A DNA stretch of 64,000 nt from M0103 sp040386155 (GTDB lineage Bacteria; Bacteroidota; Bacteroidia; Flavobacteriales_D; Crocinitomicaceae), in NCBI GenBank assembly GCA_040386155.1, contig JAZKFZ010000003.1:744001-808000 (forward strand). Direction: 5' to 3'. The notes below the pieces were generated by a model. That model did not search any database and had not been told where the DNA came from. It was given only the letters and a program-made list of their open reading frames with translations. A program made the translations under genes and the position numbers. The first letter of the stretch is position 1; every line of letters starts with the position of its first letter. This document shows positions 9,833 to 18,451 of this stretch, in pieces.

Positions 9833-10261
9833 CTACATGATGAAATTCAGTAAAATAAGAAAGAACAAAATTGCACCAAAAATTAGCAGTAGGTCTTTAT
9901 TTTTTGATACAAAACCATCCTCTAGAATACTTATTTTAGGCGTTGAAGCAAGCTCTTTCTTCATCCGTGCATTTGGACCACTTTTCTGTTCAACAGCAAC
10001 TTTTTTACGATTAAAAAAGATCCCTTCCCAATCTAGCACTTGTCTTTCACCCAAAATTAAGATGTCGCCAGCATTCAAAAAAATAGGCGCCGAAATGTTC
10101 TTGCCGTTTACTTTTGAGCCACCAGAAGAATTTAAATCAGTGTAATAGCAATTTTGTTGAGGATCTAAATAAATCTCAGCATGAAATTCTGAAATTGAAG
10201 AATGATCTAAAACGATATCATTTCGTTCATCACTACCAATTTTATAAATTCTAGACATCAT
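9833..10261 (-). CDS. FHA-domain protein with C-terminal membrane anchor
   Basis: Read from the tandem ATGs at 10256-10261 (MMSRIYKIG) the product is 142 residues; an upstream ATG at 10303 would add 14 basic residues that are not part of the domain. Residues 3-85 form an FHA domain: GSDERNDIVLD, then SSISEFHAEI and TDLNSSGGSKVNGK, which carry the conserved G, R/N, S-x-x-H and N positions for binding phosphothreonine peptides. A linker follows and then a C-terminal helix (LLLIFGAILFFLILLNFIM), so the FHA domain should face the cytoplasm. No Ser/Thr kinase is visible in this window, so the ligand is unknown. It sits between an exported hypothetical and the propeller kinase, all on the minus strand. 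Confidence 0.85.
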   Translation of the reverse strand: MMSRIYKIGSDERNDIVLDHSSISEFHAEIYLDPQQNCYYTDLNSSGGSKVNGKNISAPIFLNAGDILILGERQVLDWEGIFFNRKKVAVEQKSGPNARMKKELASTPKISILEDGFVSKNKDLLLIFGAILFFLILLNFIM

Positions 10262-10318
10262 GACCTTGCTGTTTTTCTTTACAAAGATGCTGATTATTCG
10301 CAAATAGACTCAAAAATA

Positions 10319-10975
10319 TCATAATTTAACCTTGTTTTCAAATTTATCTAGTCCTTTGAAAACCATATCCAGTACTTGTTCAATCGGCATAGAATTGGTA
10401 TTGGTAACTGTGGTGTTCCCCATGTCAATTTCAAAACTTGACAAACTAGGAAAATCACTATTCCTTGTTGTTTTTCTGTACGTGACTTTTCTTCCGCCCA
10501 AATATGATTTCATCTTAACACGAACGTAAGGTCTTAATCTCGAATAGCTGGCAACACCGATTCCGATTCCTACTGTTTTATTTAAACCCACTTGAATTTT
10601 CACCTTCACGTAATTTTCAATGTATTCGCTTCTCATTGCTTGCCGACGTGTACCTCGCGGTAAATTGCCAACATATTCTGCACCATTGCTTGTTTTTAAT
10701 TCCTTACCACGCCTGTTCACTGGGAAAATATACTTTGCATCTGTTCGCAATTCTTGTCCAGCAATTCGCTTTACCACGCTTAAAACAGAGTCATACAAAT
10801 GTTGTGGAATTTGTAGTGTTCGGACACCAAAATTGCCCGCATTTCCGTTTGTTACAATCACATCATTCGTCAATTGTTTGTCGATGAACCAGCGAAATTT
10901 AAAAATGCCAGCTCCTTCTTGTGCGAAGGCAACTGTTTGAAAGAAAATGAACGAAAGGAGTACAATAGTTCTCAT
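10319..10975 (-). CDS. Exported protein of unknown function
   Basis: I do not recognise a family. Starting at the ATG at 10975 (MRTIVLLSFIFF...VAFAQ) gives a clean signal peptide and 218 residues; the frame is open upstream to 11008 but that adds 11 residues before the signal. The mature part is basic and beta-rich with no obvious active-site motif. It contains segments such as GIGIGVASYSRLRPYVRVKMKS and GNTTVTNTNSMPIEQ. No lipobox or T9SS tail is visible, so a periplasmic location is the simplest reading. It lies 27 bp downstream of the ZIP transporter gene when measured to the frame start and may share its transcript. Confidence 0.7.
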   Translation of the reverse strand: MRTIVLLSFIFFQTVAFAQEGAGIFKFRWFIDKQLTNDVIVTNGNAGNFGVRTLQIPQHLYDSVLSVVKRIAGQELRTDAKYIFPVNRRGKELKTSNGAEYVGNLPRGTRRQAMRSEYIENYVKVKIQVGLNKTVGIGIGVASYSRLRPYVRVKMKSYLGGRKVTYRKTTRNSDFPSLSSFEIDMGNTTVTNTNSMPIEQVLDMVFKGLDKFENKVKL

Positions 10976-11035
10976 ATAATAGTTTTCAAAAGTTTTGTCA
11001 AAGAACATGCCGCAATTAGAGGTAAAACAAGAAAA

Positions 11036-11860
11036 TTAACCTAGTGCAACATCTAATATCATCATCACTAAAAATCCACCAATAAAGCCAATCACTGCTA
11101 CATCAGTGTATTTATCTCGTTGGGTTTCGGGAATCACCTCCTCCACTACGACAAAAATCATTGCGCCTGCAGCGAAAGCCAAAGCAAATGGCAAAATTGG
11201 CTGCATATAGATAACAGCTACTGCCCCAATAACACCAGCAATTGGTTCTACGATAGCAGATAATTGTCCGTACCAAAAGCTTTTCAATCGGCTAGCACCT
11301 GCTCTTCTCAGTGGCATTGCGACGGCAAATCCTTCCGGAAAATTCTGTATTCCAATACCTATTGCCAGCGCTATTGCTCCTGCGATTGTTGCTCCATCCA
11401 TTCCTGTCGCTGCTGCTCCAAAAAGCACACCTACAGCCAATCCTTCCGGAATATTGTGAAGGGTAATGGCAAGCACCAAAAGGGTCGTTTTATGCAATTG
11501 TGTCTTCACACCTTCCTTTTCGTCTTCTTTGAAATTGATGTGCAAATGTGGCATTAATTTATCGAGACCAAAAAGAAATAGTGCACCCAATAAAAAACCA
11601 ACAGCAGCAGGCATCCATTTCATACTTGGATACATTTTCTCCGACATCTCAATCGCTGGATTCAATAAAGACCAAAAACTTGCTGCTACCATAACACCAC
11701 CTGTAAATCCAAGCATTCCATCTAATACTCCACGGTGCATCGACTTAAAAAAGAATACCAAAGATGCTCCAGCAGCAGTTAACAACCAGCAAAATGTGGT
11801 AGCTATTAGAGCTGCAACAACAGGATCTAACTCTTCAAAAAATCGTATTAGGCTGTTCAT
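11036..11860 (-). CDS. ZIP family divalent metal transporter (GufA-like)
   Basis: 274 residues with eight hydrophobic segments. The two signature helices are visible: HNIPEGLAVGVLFG and IQNFPEGFAVAMPLRRAG, whose His/Asn/Glu/Pro residues line the binuclear metal site of ZIP proteins. A further VVEEVIPE motif lies near the C-terminus. ZIP proteins move zinc or other divalent metals into the cytosol. A variable loop rich in H, D, E and K (HLHINFKEDEKEG) lies between helices 3 and 4, as is usual. The AT-rich 430 bp upstream separate it from the divergent methionine riboswitch. No Zur-type operator was recognised. Confidence 0.9.
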   Translation of the reverse strand: MNSLIRFFEELDPVVAALIATTFCWLLTAAGASLVFFFKSMHRGVLDGMLGFTGGVMVAASFWSLLNPAIEMSEKMYPSMKWMPAAVGFLLGALFLFGLDKLMPHLHINFKEDEKEGVKTQLHKTTLLVLAITLHNIPEGLAVGVLFGAAATGMDGATIAGAIALAIGIGIQNFPEGFAVAMPLRRAGASRLKSFWYGQLSAIVEPIAGVIGAVAVIYMQPILPFALAFAAGAMIFVVVEEVIPETQRDKYTDVAVIGFIGGFLVMMILDVALG

Positions 11861-12010
11861 ATTGATACTTTAATTGATGTCAAAATTAATTAAAATTTTA
11901 AAATTGTTAGACATTTCTAACAATATTTATAAACAACTGTTTTACAATAGTTTAAATAGTTAATTGCATTTTATTTTAAAAAAAATTAGGAAAATTGAAC
12001 TTTAATAAAA

Positions 12011-12018
12011 TATCTTTG
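12011..12018 (+). promoter_or_regulatory. Candidate -7 box TATCTTTG driving the SAM riboswitch leader
   Basis: TATCTTTG is an exact match to TAnnTTTG and lies about 24 nt before the aptamer. No TTTG at 19-21 bp upstream; the surroundings are A/T-rich. Confidence 0.5.
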
Positions 12019-12040
12019 CATCAGCGTTCTTTAAAATTAT

Positions 12041-12149
12041 TCTTATCCAGAAAGACCGAGGGAATTGACCCTATGACGTCTTACCAACCTATCGTGAAAA
12101 CGAAAAGGTGGTAACTTCAACCCAGCTTCACAGCGGGAGAAGATAAGTT
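12041..12149 (+). promoter_or_regulatory. SAM-I (S-box) riboswitch aptamer
   Basis: The closing stem P1 is CTTATC (12042-12047) with GATAAG (12142-12147). Inside are the S-box landmarks in order: CCAGAAAGACCGAGGGA, then GACCCTATGACGTC, the TTACCAACCT segment, a hairpin ending in AAGGTGGTAA and the 3' GCGGGAGAAGATAAG. These match the SAM-I core (GAGGGA, GCAACC-type and GTGCTAA-type elements, with the last two altered to TACCAACC and GGTGGTAA). S-boxes shut off methionine genes when S-adenosylmethionine binds. The genes downstream are a trans-sulfuration enzyme and homoserine dehydrogenase, which fits. Confidence 0.88.
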
Positions 12150-12180
12150 AGAAAATAGCACACGATAAATCGCGATATCC

Positions 12181-12217
12181 AATGCTCTTCTGACTTGTCG
12201 GAAGAGCATTTTTTTTT
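12181..12217 (+). terminator. Riboswitch expression-platform terminator
   Basis: AATGCTCTTC (12181-12190) pairs perfectly with GAAGAGCATT (12201-12210) across a 10-nt loop and runs into an uninterrupted T tract. It lies between the S-box aptamer and the first structural gene, so it is the expected SAM-dependent terminator. Confidence 0.88.
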
Positions 12218-12293
12218 GTTCTTTCGTCAAGTCCTCGACTTTCCAGATAGTTTAATTTCAAGAACTTTTGTTTAATGAATTAAATTATTGAAA

Positions 12294-13460
12294 ATGAAAG
12301 AAGTAACAAAAATTCTACACAGTATTCCAGTTGATAAACTAACGGGATCAATCAGTACACCAATTTACCAAACGTCCACATTTGTGCAGGATGCGCCTGG
12401 AATTCACAAGGGCTATGACTATGCTCGGTCCAACAATCCTACAAGAAATGTAGTTGAAAATCTCATCGCTACATTAGAAAATGGCCAAAATGGCTATGCA
12501 TTTTCCAGCGGATTAGCAGCCATTGATGCAGTGGTCAAATTATTAAGTTCGGGAGATGAAATCGTTGCAGTTGATGATATTTATGGCGGTGCATTTCGCC
12601 TATTTACACACATTTACGAAAAATTTGGCATCAAAGTACATTATGTTGACACCACAAATGCTGAAAATGTAGCGAAAGCAATTACACCAAAAACAAAACT
12701 AATTTGGATTGAATCGCCAACAAATCCCACACTTAAAATTTCAGATGTTAAAGCAATTTCTAAAATAGCGAAGGAAAATAATCTGCTATTATGCGTCGAC
12801 AATACATTTGCGTCCCCAGCAGCGCAAAAACCAATTGAATTTGGTGCAGATATCGTTGTACATTCTGGCACAAAATACTTGGGTGGTCACAGTGATTTAA
12901 TTGCGGGATTAGTGGTTACAAATTCTGAAGCACTTGGAGCAAAAATTAAATTTATTCAAAACGCAAGCGGCGCAATTTTATCTCCATTTGATTCATTTCT
13001 TTTGATTCGAGGTATCGAAACTTTGTCGCTACGTGTTCGCCAGCATTCCGAAAATGCATTGAAAGTTGCCAAGTTTCTGCAACAATTGGATTTTGTAAAC
13101 AATGTATACTATCCTGGCTTGGAAACACATGTAAATCATCACATTGCAAAAGATCAATTGCAATTTTTTGGCGGCGTAGTTACCTTTGATTTAAAGGTAG
13201 ACGACAAAGAATTGGCAACAAAAATTGTTTCTTCTACGAAGCTTTTCAAGTTGGCTGAAAGCTTAGGAGGCGTAAAAAGTTTAATCTGCTTGCCCTGTGA
13301 AATGACCCATAAATCGATCCCAACAGAAAAAAGATACCAAAGTGGTGTCACCGATAGTTTAATTCGAATTTCAGTTGGACTCGAAGACGCAGATGACCTA
13401 ATAAATGACTTAAACAAAGCAATTTCAATCGCACTTGAACAAGTTGCAGTAACACTTTAA
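12294..13460 (+). CDS. Trans-sulfuration PLP enzyme (cystathionine gamma-synthase / O-acylhomoserine sulfhydrylase family)
   Basis: The ATG at 12294 gives 388 residues; an in-frame TTG two codons earlier is less likely. This is the Cys/Met metabolism PLP family: Y43-A-R45 in GYDYARSNNPTR contact phosphate from the neighbouring subunit, SSG at 71-73 binds phosphate, D169 in VDNTFASP holds the pyridine nitrogen, and K194 in HSGTKYLGGHSD is the Schiff-base lysine. The C-terminal SLGGVKSLI and ISVGLEDADDLI are also typical. The exact reaction (cystathionine gamma-synthase, sulfhydrylase or gamma-lyase) cannot be settled from sequence. The SAM riboswitch argues for a methionine-biosynthetic role using an activated homoserine. 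Homoserine dehydrogenase follows 12 bp later. Confidence 0.92.
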   Translation: MKEVTKILHSIPVDKLTGSISTPIYQTSTFVQDAPGIHKGYDYARSNNPTRNVVENLIATLENGQNGYAFSSGLAAIDAVVKLLSSGDEIVAVDDIYGGAFRLFTHIYEKFGIKVHYVDTTNAENVAKAITPKTKLIWIESPTNPTLKISDVKAISKIAKENNLLLCVDNTFASPAAQKPIEFGADIVVHSGTKYLGGHSDLIAGLVVTNSEALGAKIKFIQNASGAILSPFDSFLLIRGIETLSLRVRQHSENALKVAKFLQQLDFVNNVYYPGLETHVNHHIAKDQLQFFGGVVTFDLKVDDKELATKIVSSTKLFKLAESLGGVKSLICLPCEMTHKSIPTEKRYQSGVTDSLIRISVGLEDADDLINDLNKAISIALEQVAVTL

Positions 13461-13472
13461 TAAATAGAAAAA

Positions 13473-14720
13473 ATGGCTAGAAAAAAATTATCAATCGGAC
13501 TATTCGGATTTGGATGTGTGGGATTTGGATTATATGAAGTAATCGAAAAAACACCAGGATTAAATGCCGAAATAAAGCGGATCTGTGTAAAAAACAAGAC
13601 AAAAGAAAGAGAAATCAGTATAGAAAATTTCACTTTCGATAAAAACGATATTCTCAATGACCCAGAAATAAATGTGGTCGTTGAATTAATCGATGATGCA
13701 GATGCAGCGTTTGAAATTGTATCCACCGCCTTAAAAAATGGAAAAGCAGTAGTATCTGCAAACAAGAAAATGATTGCCGAAAATTTCAGCGAATTGTTGG
13801 CACTGCAAGAAAAACACAACGCGCCATTGCTTTATGAAGCCGCTGCTTGCGCCAGTTTACCCATCATTCGAAATTTGGAAGAATACTACAACAACGATTT
13901 GCTCGAATCCATCGAAGGTATTGTCAATGGTTCTACGAATTACATTCTCACGAAAATTTTTAACGAAAACCTTTCCTTTGATGAAGCTTTGCAGCAGGCA
14001 CAGGAATTAGGTTTCGCTGAAAGCAACCCTATTTTGGATACAGGAGGATTTGATGCTAAGTACAAATTGTGCATTCTCAATGCTCATGCTTTTGGAATTA
14101 TTAGCTCTCCAAGTGAGATTTTCAATTATGGCATCGACAAAATTGGTGAATTGGAATTGAACTACGCAAAAGAAAAAGGGTTGAAAATTAAATTGGTGGC
14201 ACAATCATTTAAATCAGAAGATGGAAGTATTGTGAGCTTTGTAGCGCCAAAATTTATTCCGGTTGAAAATCAATTGTTTGGGGTCGACGATGTTTTCAAC
14301 GGTGTTATTACAAAAACGTGTTTTGCTGACAAACAATTTTTCGTTGGAAAAGGTGCTGGAGCCTACCCTACTGCCTCTGCAGTACTGTCTGATATTTCAG
14401 CTTTGAGTTACGATTATCGCTATGAATACAAAAAAATCAATGAAAATGAGGTACTGCAAGCTACTGAAGATACATTTTTAAAAGTGTTATTGCGACATGA
14501 CACCAAATACCTTTCTTTGTTTAAAAATTATTTCGAAGAAATTGAAGAGTCGTACTCGAACAAATCTGCAGCATTTATTGTGGGAGTTATTTCACTTGAA
14601 AATTTACAAAAAACCATTTCAATTGGACAAGAGAATTTCTCCTTTATTTTGTTTGAAGCTGTAAGTTTAGCATCAGAACTACTTTTAGAGAAAGATTTTA
14701 ATTATGCTTATTCCTCCTAG
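13473..14720 (+). CDS. hom: Homoserine dehydrogenase
   Basis: 415 residues. The NAD(P) site is GLFGFGCVGFGL near the N-terminus; the nucleotide domain ends in AVVSANKKMIAEN. The catalytic domain has LYEAAACASLPIIRNLEEY, GIVNGSTNYIL and GFAESNPILDTGGFDAKYKL, the homoserine dehydrogenase signature with substrate-binding Asp and Lys residues. It reduces aspartate semialdehyde to homoserine, the branch point to methionine and threonine. A C-terminal segment (about 325-415) resembles an ACT-like regulatory tail, read from hydrophobic pattern only. There is no aspartokinase fusion. Placed behind the SAM-I riboswitch, this copy is probably dedicated to methionine supply. Confidence 0.92.
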   Translation: MARKKLSIGLFGFGCVGFGLYEVIEKTPGLNAEIKRICVKNKTKEREISIENFTFDKNDILNDPEINVVVELIDDADAAFEIVSTALKNGKAVVSANKKMIAENFSELLALQEKHNAPLLYEAAACASLPIIRNLEEYYNNDLLESIEGIVNGSTNYILTKIFNENLSFDEALQQAQELGFAESNPILDTGGFDAKYKLCILNAHAFGIISSPSEIFNYGIDKIGELELNYAKEKGLKIKLVAQSFKSEDGSIVSFVAPKFIPVENQLFGVDDVFNGVITKTCFADKQFFVGKGAGAYPTASAVLSDISALSYDYRYEYKKINENEVLQATEDTFLKVLLRHDTKYLSLFKNYFEEIEESYSNKSAAFIVGVISLENLQKTISIGQENFSFILFEAVSLASELLLEKDFNYAYSS

Positions 14721-14740
14721 AAAATATCACTAGAAGGTTG

Positions 14741-14748
14741 TATCTTTG
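14741..14748 (+). promoter_or_regulatory. Candidate -7 box TATCTTTG before mtaB
   Basis: An exact TAnnTTTG match lies 21 bp after the hom stop and ends 10 nt before the mtaB ATG, implying a leader of only a few nucleotides. No TTTG -33 box at the expected spacing. Confidence 0.5.
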
Positions 14749-14758
14749 CACCCTCATT

Positions 14759-16063
14759 ATGCATCAGTACAAAAAAGTAGCGTTTTACACCTTGGGTTGC
14801 AAGCTGAATTTTTCAGAAACTTCAACTATTTCAAGACTTTTTGAAGATGCTGGCTACGCCAAAGTTGATTTTGACGATACGCCTGATATTTTTGTCATCA
14901 ATACTTGTTCAGTAACAGAAAATGCAGATAAAAAGTGTCAACAGATTGTCAAAAAATCAAAGAAAATTAATCCAGATGCGTTTACCGTATTGATTGGATG
15001 TTTTGCACAATTGAAGCCAACTGAAATTGCTGAAATTCCGGGTGTTGATATGGTACTTGGAGCCAATGAAAAATTCAATTTGGTAGAACATATTGAAAAA
15101 TTAGAGGCTCGACCTGAAAAAGCAATTGTGGCCTTTGAAAACATAAAGAATACAAAGGATTTTATCCCCTCCTATTCGTTTGGAGATCGCACGCGTTCAT
15201 TTTTAAAAATTCAAGATGGATGTGATTATTTCTGTACGTTTTGCACAATTCCTCTCGCGAGAGGAAAAAGTAGAAATGCAAGTATTGCAGATACCTTACT
15301 GGAAGCAAGAAAAATTGCGAAGACAAACATCAAGGAAGTGGTATTGACGGGTGTTAACATTGGAGATTTTGGTCAAGGAGCGGATGAAAACTTTTTCGAA
15401 TTAATAAAACAACTGGATTCAGTGGAAGGAATTGATCGTTTTCGAATTTCTTCCATTGAGCCCAATTTGCTGAGTAATGAAATTATTTCATTCAGCCTTG
15501 GAGCATCAAAACATTTTGTGCCTCACTTTCACATTCCTTTGCAATCGGGATCAAACGATTTGTTGAAAAAGATGCGAAGAAAATACCTGCGTGAGTTGTA
15601 TGCCGAGCGAGTGGCGCACATCAAAAGTCTACGCAAAGATTGCTGTATTGGCGTTGATGTAATTGTTGGATTTCCAGGAGAAACAGACGAGCAATTTATG
15701 GAGACAATGGATTTCCTTAAGGAACTTGACATTTCTTATTTACATGTTTTTACCTATTCTGAGCGAGCCAATACCTCTGCGATGAAACTAGGCGATCCCG
15801 TTCCGATGAACATTCGAAAAGAACGAAGTAAAATGCTTCACATCCTGTCTGACAAGAAAAAAAGACAATTTTACGAGGAAAACAAAGGAACAAAAAGAAG
15901 CGTTTTGTTTGAAGCAGATGAAGACGGTGGAATGATGTTCGGATTTACAGAAAACTACGTGAAAGTAAAAACAATATTTGATCCGCTATTGGTTAATTCA
16001 TTCCGTGATGTAGTTTTAGAAGAACTAGATCGCGATGGCATCTACAAAATTTCCTTCGCTTAA
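14759..16063 (+). CDS. mtaB: tRNA threonylcarbamoyladenosine methylthiotransferase (MtaB)
   Basis: 434 residues from the ATG at 14759; the frame opens upstream at a TTG that lies inside the promoter-like sequence and is rejected. The N-terminal MTTase domain has the cluster cysteines in TLGCKLN, INTCSVTENADKKC and LIGCFAQ. The radical-SAM domain has the CX3CX2C motif in DGCDYFCTFCTIPLARG. A C-terminal TRAM-like segment ends the protein. The TLGCKLN start and DYFCTFCTIP motif fit the MtaB subgroup (ms2t6A37 formation on tRNA) better than MiaB or RimO. It inserts sulfur and methyl at C2 of t6A in ANN-decoding tRNAs. Its stop overlaps the convergent mnmD stop by four bases. Confidence 0.9.
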   Translation: MHQYKKVAFYTLGCKLNFSETSTISRLFEDAGYAKVDFDDTPDIFVINTCSVTENADKKCQQIVKKSKKINPDAFTVLIGCFAQLKPTEIAEIPGVDMVLGANEKFNLVEHIEKLEARPEKAIVAFENIKNTKDFIPSYSFGDRTRSFLKIQDGCDYFCTFCTIPLARGKSRNASIADTLLEARKIAKTNIKEVVLTGVNIGDFGQGADENFFELIKQLDSVEGIDRFRISSIEPNLLSNEIISFSLGASKHFVPHFHIPLQSGSNDLLKKMRRKYLRELYAERVAHIKSLRKDCCIGVDVIVGFPGETDEQFMETMDFLKELDISYLHVFTYSERANTSAMKLGDPVPMNIRKERSKMLHILSDKKKRQFYEENKGTKRSVLFEADEDGGMMFGFTENYVKVKTIFDPLLVNSFRDVVLEELDRDGIYKISFA

Positions 16064-16722
16064 AATTTAAACGCTCTGGTCATTTCGCGCTTTCCTGGAG
16101 GTCCAGGCAGGACTTCAATTTCAAAACCTATTGCTTTCAAATCGCGTTTAAATTGTCCCATTGCACAATAGGTTACTAAAAATCCACCTACTTTTAACAT
16201 CGCATGCATTTTCTCTAAAATTGCTGGTTGCCACAATTCACCTTGCACTCTAGGACCAAAAGCATCAAAAAAGAAAATATCAAACTTGTTATGTTCCACA
16301 ATGAAATCTTCCATCTTTTGAACTACTTTTCGAAATGAAAATTGGGGATGGATCACATGTACCTCATTCCATGGTAAGGTGTGCAGTAATTCAAAATTTT
16401 CTTTCCATTGCTCTCCAATCAAACGCTCGTAGCGCATCAATTGGGCTATTTCTAAATCAATTGGAAAAGCCTCAATTCCAGTATATTCAATAGTTCTCCC
16501 AGAAGCTCCAGCCTCAATGAAGGTTAAAATTGCATTCAGTCCAGTTCCAAATCCAAGCTCAAAAATCCTTAGATCAGACTTCGGAAAAAATCGCAATCCA
16601 TGCTCAATAAATACATGATTTGCCTCTTGGACAGCTCCATGGGTAGAATGATAGGTTTCATCTAAATGAGGCAAATAAATGGTATTGGAACCATCACCAG
16701 TTGATCGAATTTCAATTTTCAC
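16060..16722 (-). CDS. mnmD: tRNA 5-methylaminomethyl-2-thiouridine methyltransferase, MnmD type
   Basis: 220 residues, the stand-alone methyltransferase half of MnmC. The SAM-binding motif I is IFELGFGTGLNAIL, and the conserved DIFFFDAFGPRVQGELW and CAMGQFKRDLKAIGFEIEVLPGPPGKREM segments are diagnostic of the MnmC N-terminal/MnmD family. It makes mnm5U at the wobble position in tRNAs for Lys, Glu, Gln and similar. The FAD-dependent oxidoreductase half found in enterobacterial MnmC is absent, as is normal in many phyla. It converges on mtaB, another anticodon-loop modifier, with a four-base overlap. Confidence 0.88.
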   Translation of the reverse strand: MKIEIRSTGDGSNTIYLPHLDETYHSTHGAVQEANHVFIEHGLRFFPKSDLRIFELGFGTGLNAILTFIEAGASGRTIEYTGIEAFPIDLEIAQLMRYERLIGEQWKENFELLHTLPWNEVHVIHPQFSFRKVVQKMEDFIVEHNKFDIFFFDAFGPRVQGELWQPAILEKMHAMLKVGGFLVTYCAMGQFKRDLKAIGFEIEVLPGPPGKREMTRAFKF

Positions 16723-16831
16723 TCTACAAATTTAGTGCTTTTGAAAAAAAGAAAAGATTTCAACAAGTAACAAACAATTTTATTCTTTATATCTTTTCCC
16801 ATCAGCCAACAAAATTAAGCGTCGCTTTTGC

Positions 16832-16839
16832 TATATTTG
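16832..16839 (+). promoter_or_regulatory. Candidate -7 box TATATTTG before dnaB
   Basis: Exact TAnnTTTG match ending only 4 nt before the dnaB ATG at 16844, so transcription would begin at or within a base or two of the start codon. No good -33 box was found. Confidence 0.5.
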
Positions 16840-16843
16840 TTAA

Positions 16844-18397
16844 ATGGAACAAGGAGCGGATAACACGGGAAAAAAGTCAGTACGAATTAAAAGTAACAAC
16901 CCATTAATCAATGAACTAGCGCGCATCCAACCACAAAATGTGGACATGGAGCAAGCCGTTTTGGGAGCTATGATGTTGGGCGCAAATGCTGTCAATGCTG
17001 TCATCGACAAATTGAAAGACTCTAGCTTTTACGATCCTAAACACCAATTCATCTTTAGAGCAATTTTAGACCTTTTCCGAAGCACTAAACCAATCGATTT
17101 ATTGACAGTGATTCAGCAGCTAACTGAATCAGGAGAATTGGCGGCGGCAGGTGGAATAACTTATTTATCAGATTTAACGGCACGAGTAGGATCTTCAGCA
17201 CATATCGAATACCATGCTAAAATAATTACTGAGAAATCAATAAAACGCGAGTTAATTCGAGTAAGTAACGATATTTTACGCAATGCCTACGATGAGACCA
17301 TTGACGTTTTTGACACGATGAATGAGGCGGAAAAATCGCTATTTGAAATCTCTGAAAACAACCTTGGAAAGAATGCTTCTGATATGAACTCTATTGTTAG
17401 TGAAGCAATTAGAGAAATTGAAGAAGCAGCAAAAAATAAGGATGGATTATCAGGTGTGCCATCAGGTTTTCACAAGTTAGATCAAATAACAGCCGGCTGG
17501 CAACGTTCTGATTTAATTATTCTTGCAGCACGTCCCGCAATGGGAAAAACAGCTTTTGTTCTTTCTATGGCAAGAAACACTGCGGTTGATTACAACATGG
17601 GGGTTGCTGTTTTTTCCCTTGAAATGTCTGCCGTTCAACTTGTGAAGCGACTAATCTCAAGCGAAACTAGAATTCAAGCAGAAAAATTGCGAAAAGGAAA
17701 TTTGACAGAAAATGAGATGAATGATCTCCACATTCGAATCAAAAAACTTTCCGCTGCACCAATTTACATCGATGATACTCCAGGAATTAGTGTTTTCGAC
17801 CTTCGTGCAAAATGTCGCCGACTTAAAGCACAACACGGCATTCAACTAATTGTGATCGACTACTTGCAGTTAATGACGGTGGGAGGAGCCAAAGGAGCTG
17901 GAAATCGAGAGCAAGAGATCTCTACAATTTCGCGCTCATTGAAAGAAATTGCAAAAGAATTGAATGTTCCAGTAATCGCGCTATCTCAGTTGAGTCGTTC
18001 CGTTGAAAATCGTGGCGGAGATAAACGACCAATGTTGTCCGATTTGCGTGAATCTGGGGCAATCGAGCAGGATGCAGATATTGTTTCATTTATCTATCGA
18101 CCTGAATATTATGGTTTTACTCACAACGAAAACAACGAATCCAATCAAGGTGTAGGAGAAATCATCATCGCAAAACACAGAAATGGTAGTCTAGATTCGG
18201 TTCGTTTACAATTTATTGGTGAATATGCCCGTTTTGAAAATCCAGATGGAGGTGACTACGGTCAACATGGAATTGCCATAAAACATGTTGAAAAACAAAT
18301 TCAGCAAACATATAGCATGAAAAGTAGTATGGATGATGTGAGCGATAAAAACGATTTTGCACATGATTCTGATGAAGAAGACGAAGCTCCATTTTGA
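16844..18397 (+). CDS. dnaB: Replicative DNA helicase DnaB
   Basis: 517 residues. The N-terminal helical domain has the usual PQNVDMEQAVLGAMML start. The RecA-like ATPase carries Walker A in LAARPAMGKTAFVLS, the Walker B/H3 region in LIVIDYLQLM, the arginine-rich LSQLSRSVENR(GG)DKRPMLSDLRESGAIEQDAD signature and a C-terminal IIAKHRNG. It is the ring helicase that unwinds DNA ahead of the replisome and moves along the lagging-strand template. No intein is visible. The acidic tail (SDKNDFAHDSDEEDEAPF) is typical. It stands as a single gene with its own promoter-like element. Confidence 0.97.
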   Translation: MEQGADNTGKKSVRIKSNNPLINELARIQPQNVDMEQAVLGAMMLGANAVNAVIDKLKDSSFYDPKHQFIFRAILDLFRSTKPIDLLTVIQQLTESGELAAAGGITYLSDLTARVGSSAHIEYHAKIITEKSIKRELIRVSNDILRNAYDETIDVFDTMNEAEKSLFEISENNLGKNASDMNSIVSEAIREIEEAAKNKDGLSGVPSGFHKLDQITAGWQRSDLIILAARPAMGKTAFVLSMARNTAVDYNMGVAVFSLEMSAVQLVKRLISSETRIQAEKLRKGNLTENEMNDLHIRIKKLSAAPIYIDDTPGISVFDLRAKCRRLKAQHGIQLIVIDYLQLMTVGGAKGAGNREQEISTISRSLKEIAKELNVPVIALSQLSRSVENRGGDKRPMLSDLRESGAIEQDADIVSFIYRPEYYGFTHNENNESNQGVGEIIIAKHRNGSLDSVRLQFIGEYARFENPDGGDYGQHGIAIKHVEKQIQQTYSMKSSMDDVSDKNDFAHDSDEEDEAPF

Positions 18398-18451
18398 AGC
18401 TTTGGATAGATATTTGTTAACAAAACCGCAAAACTGAATTATTAAGTTCAT

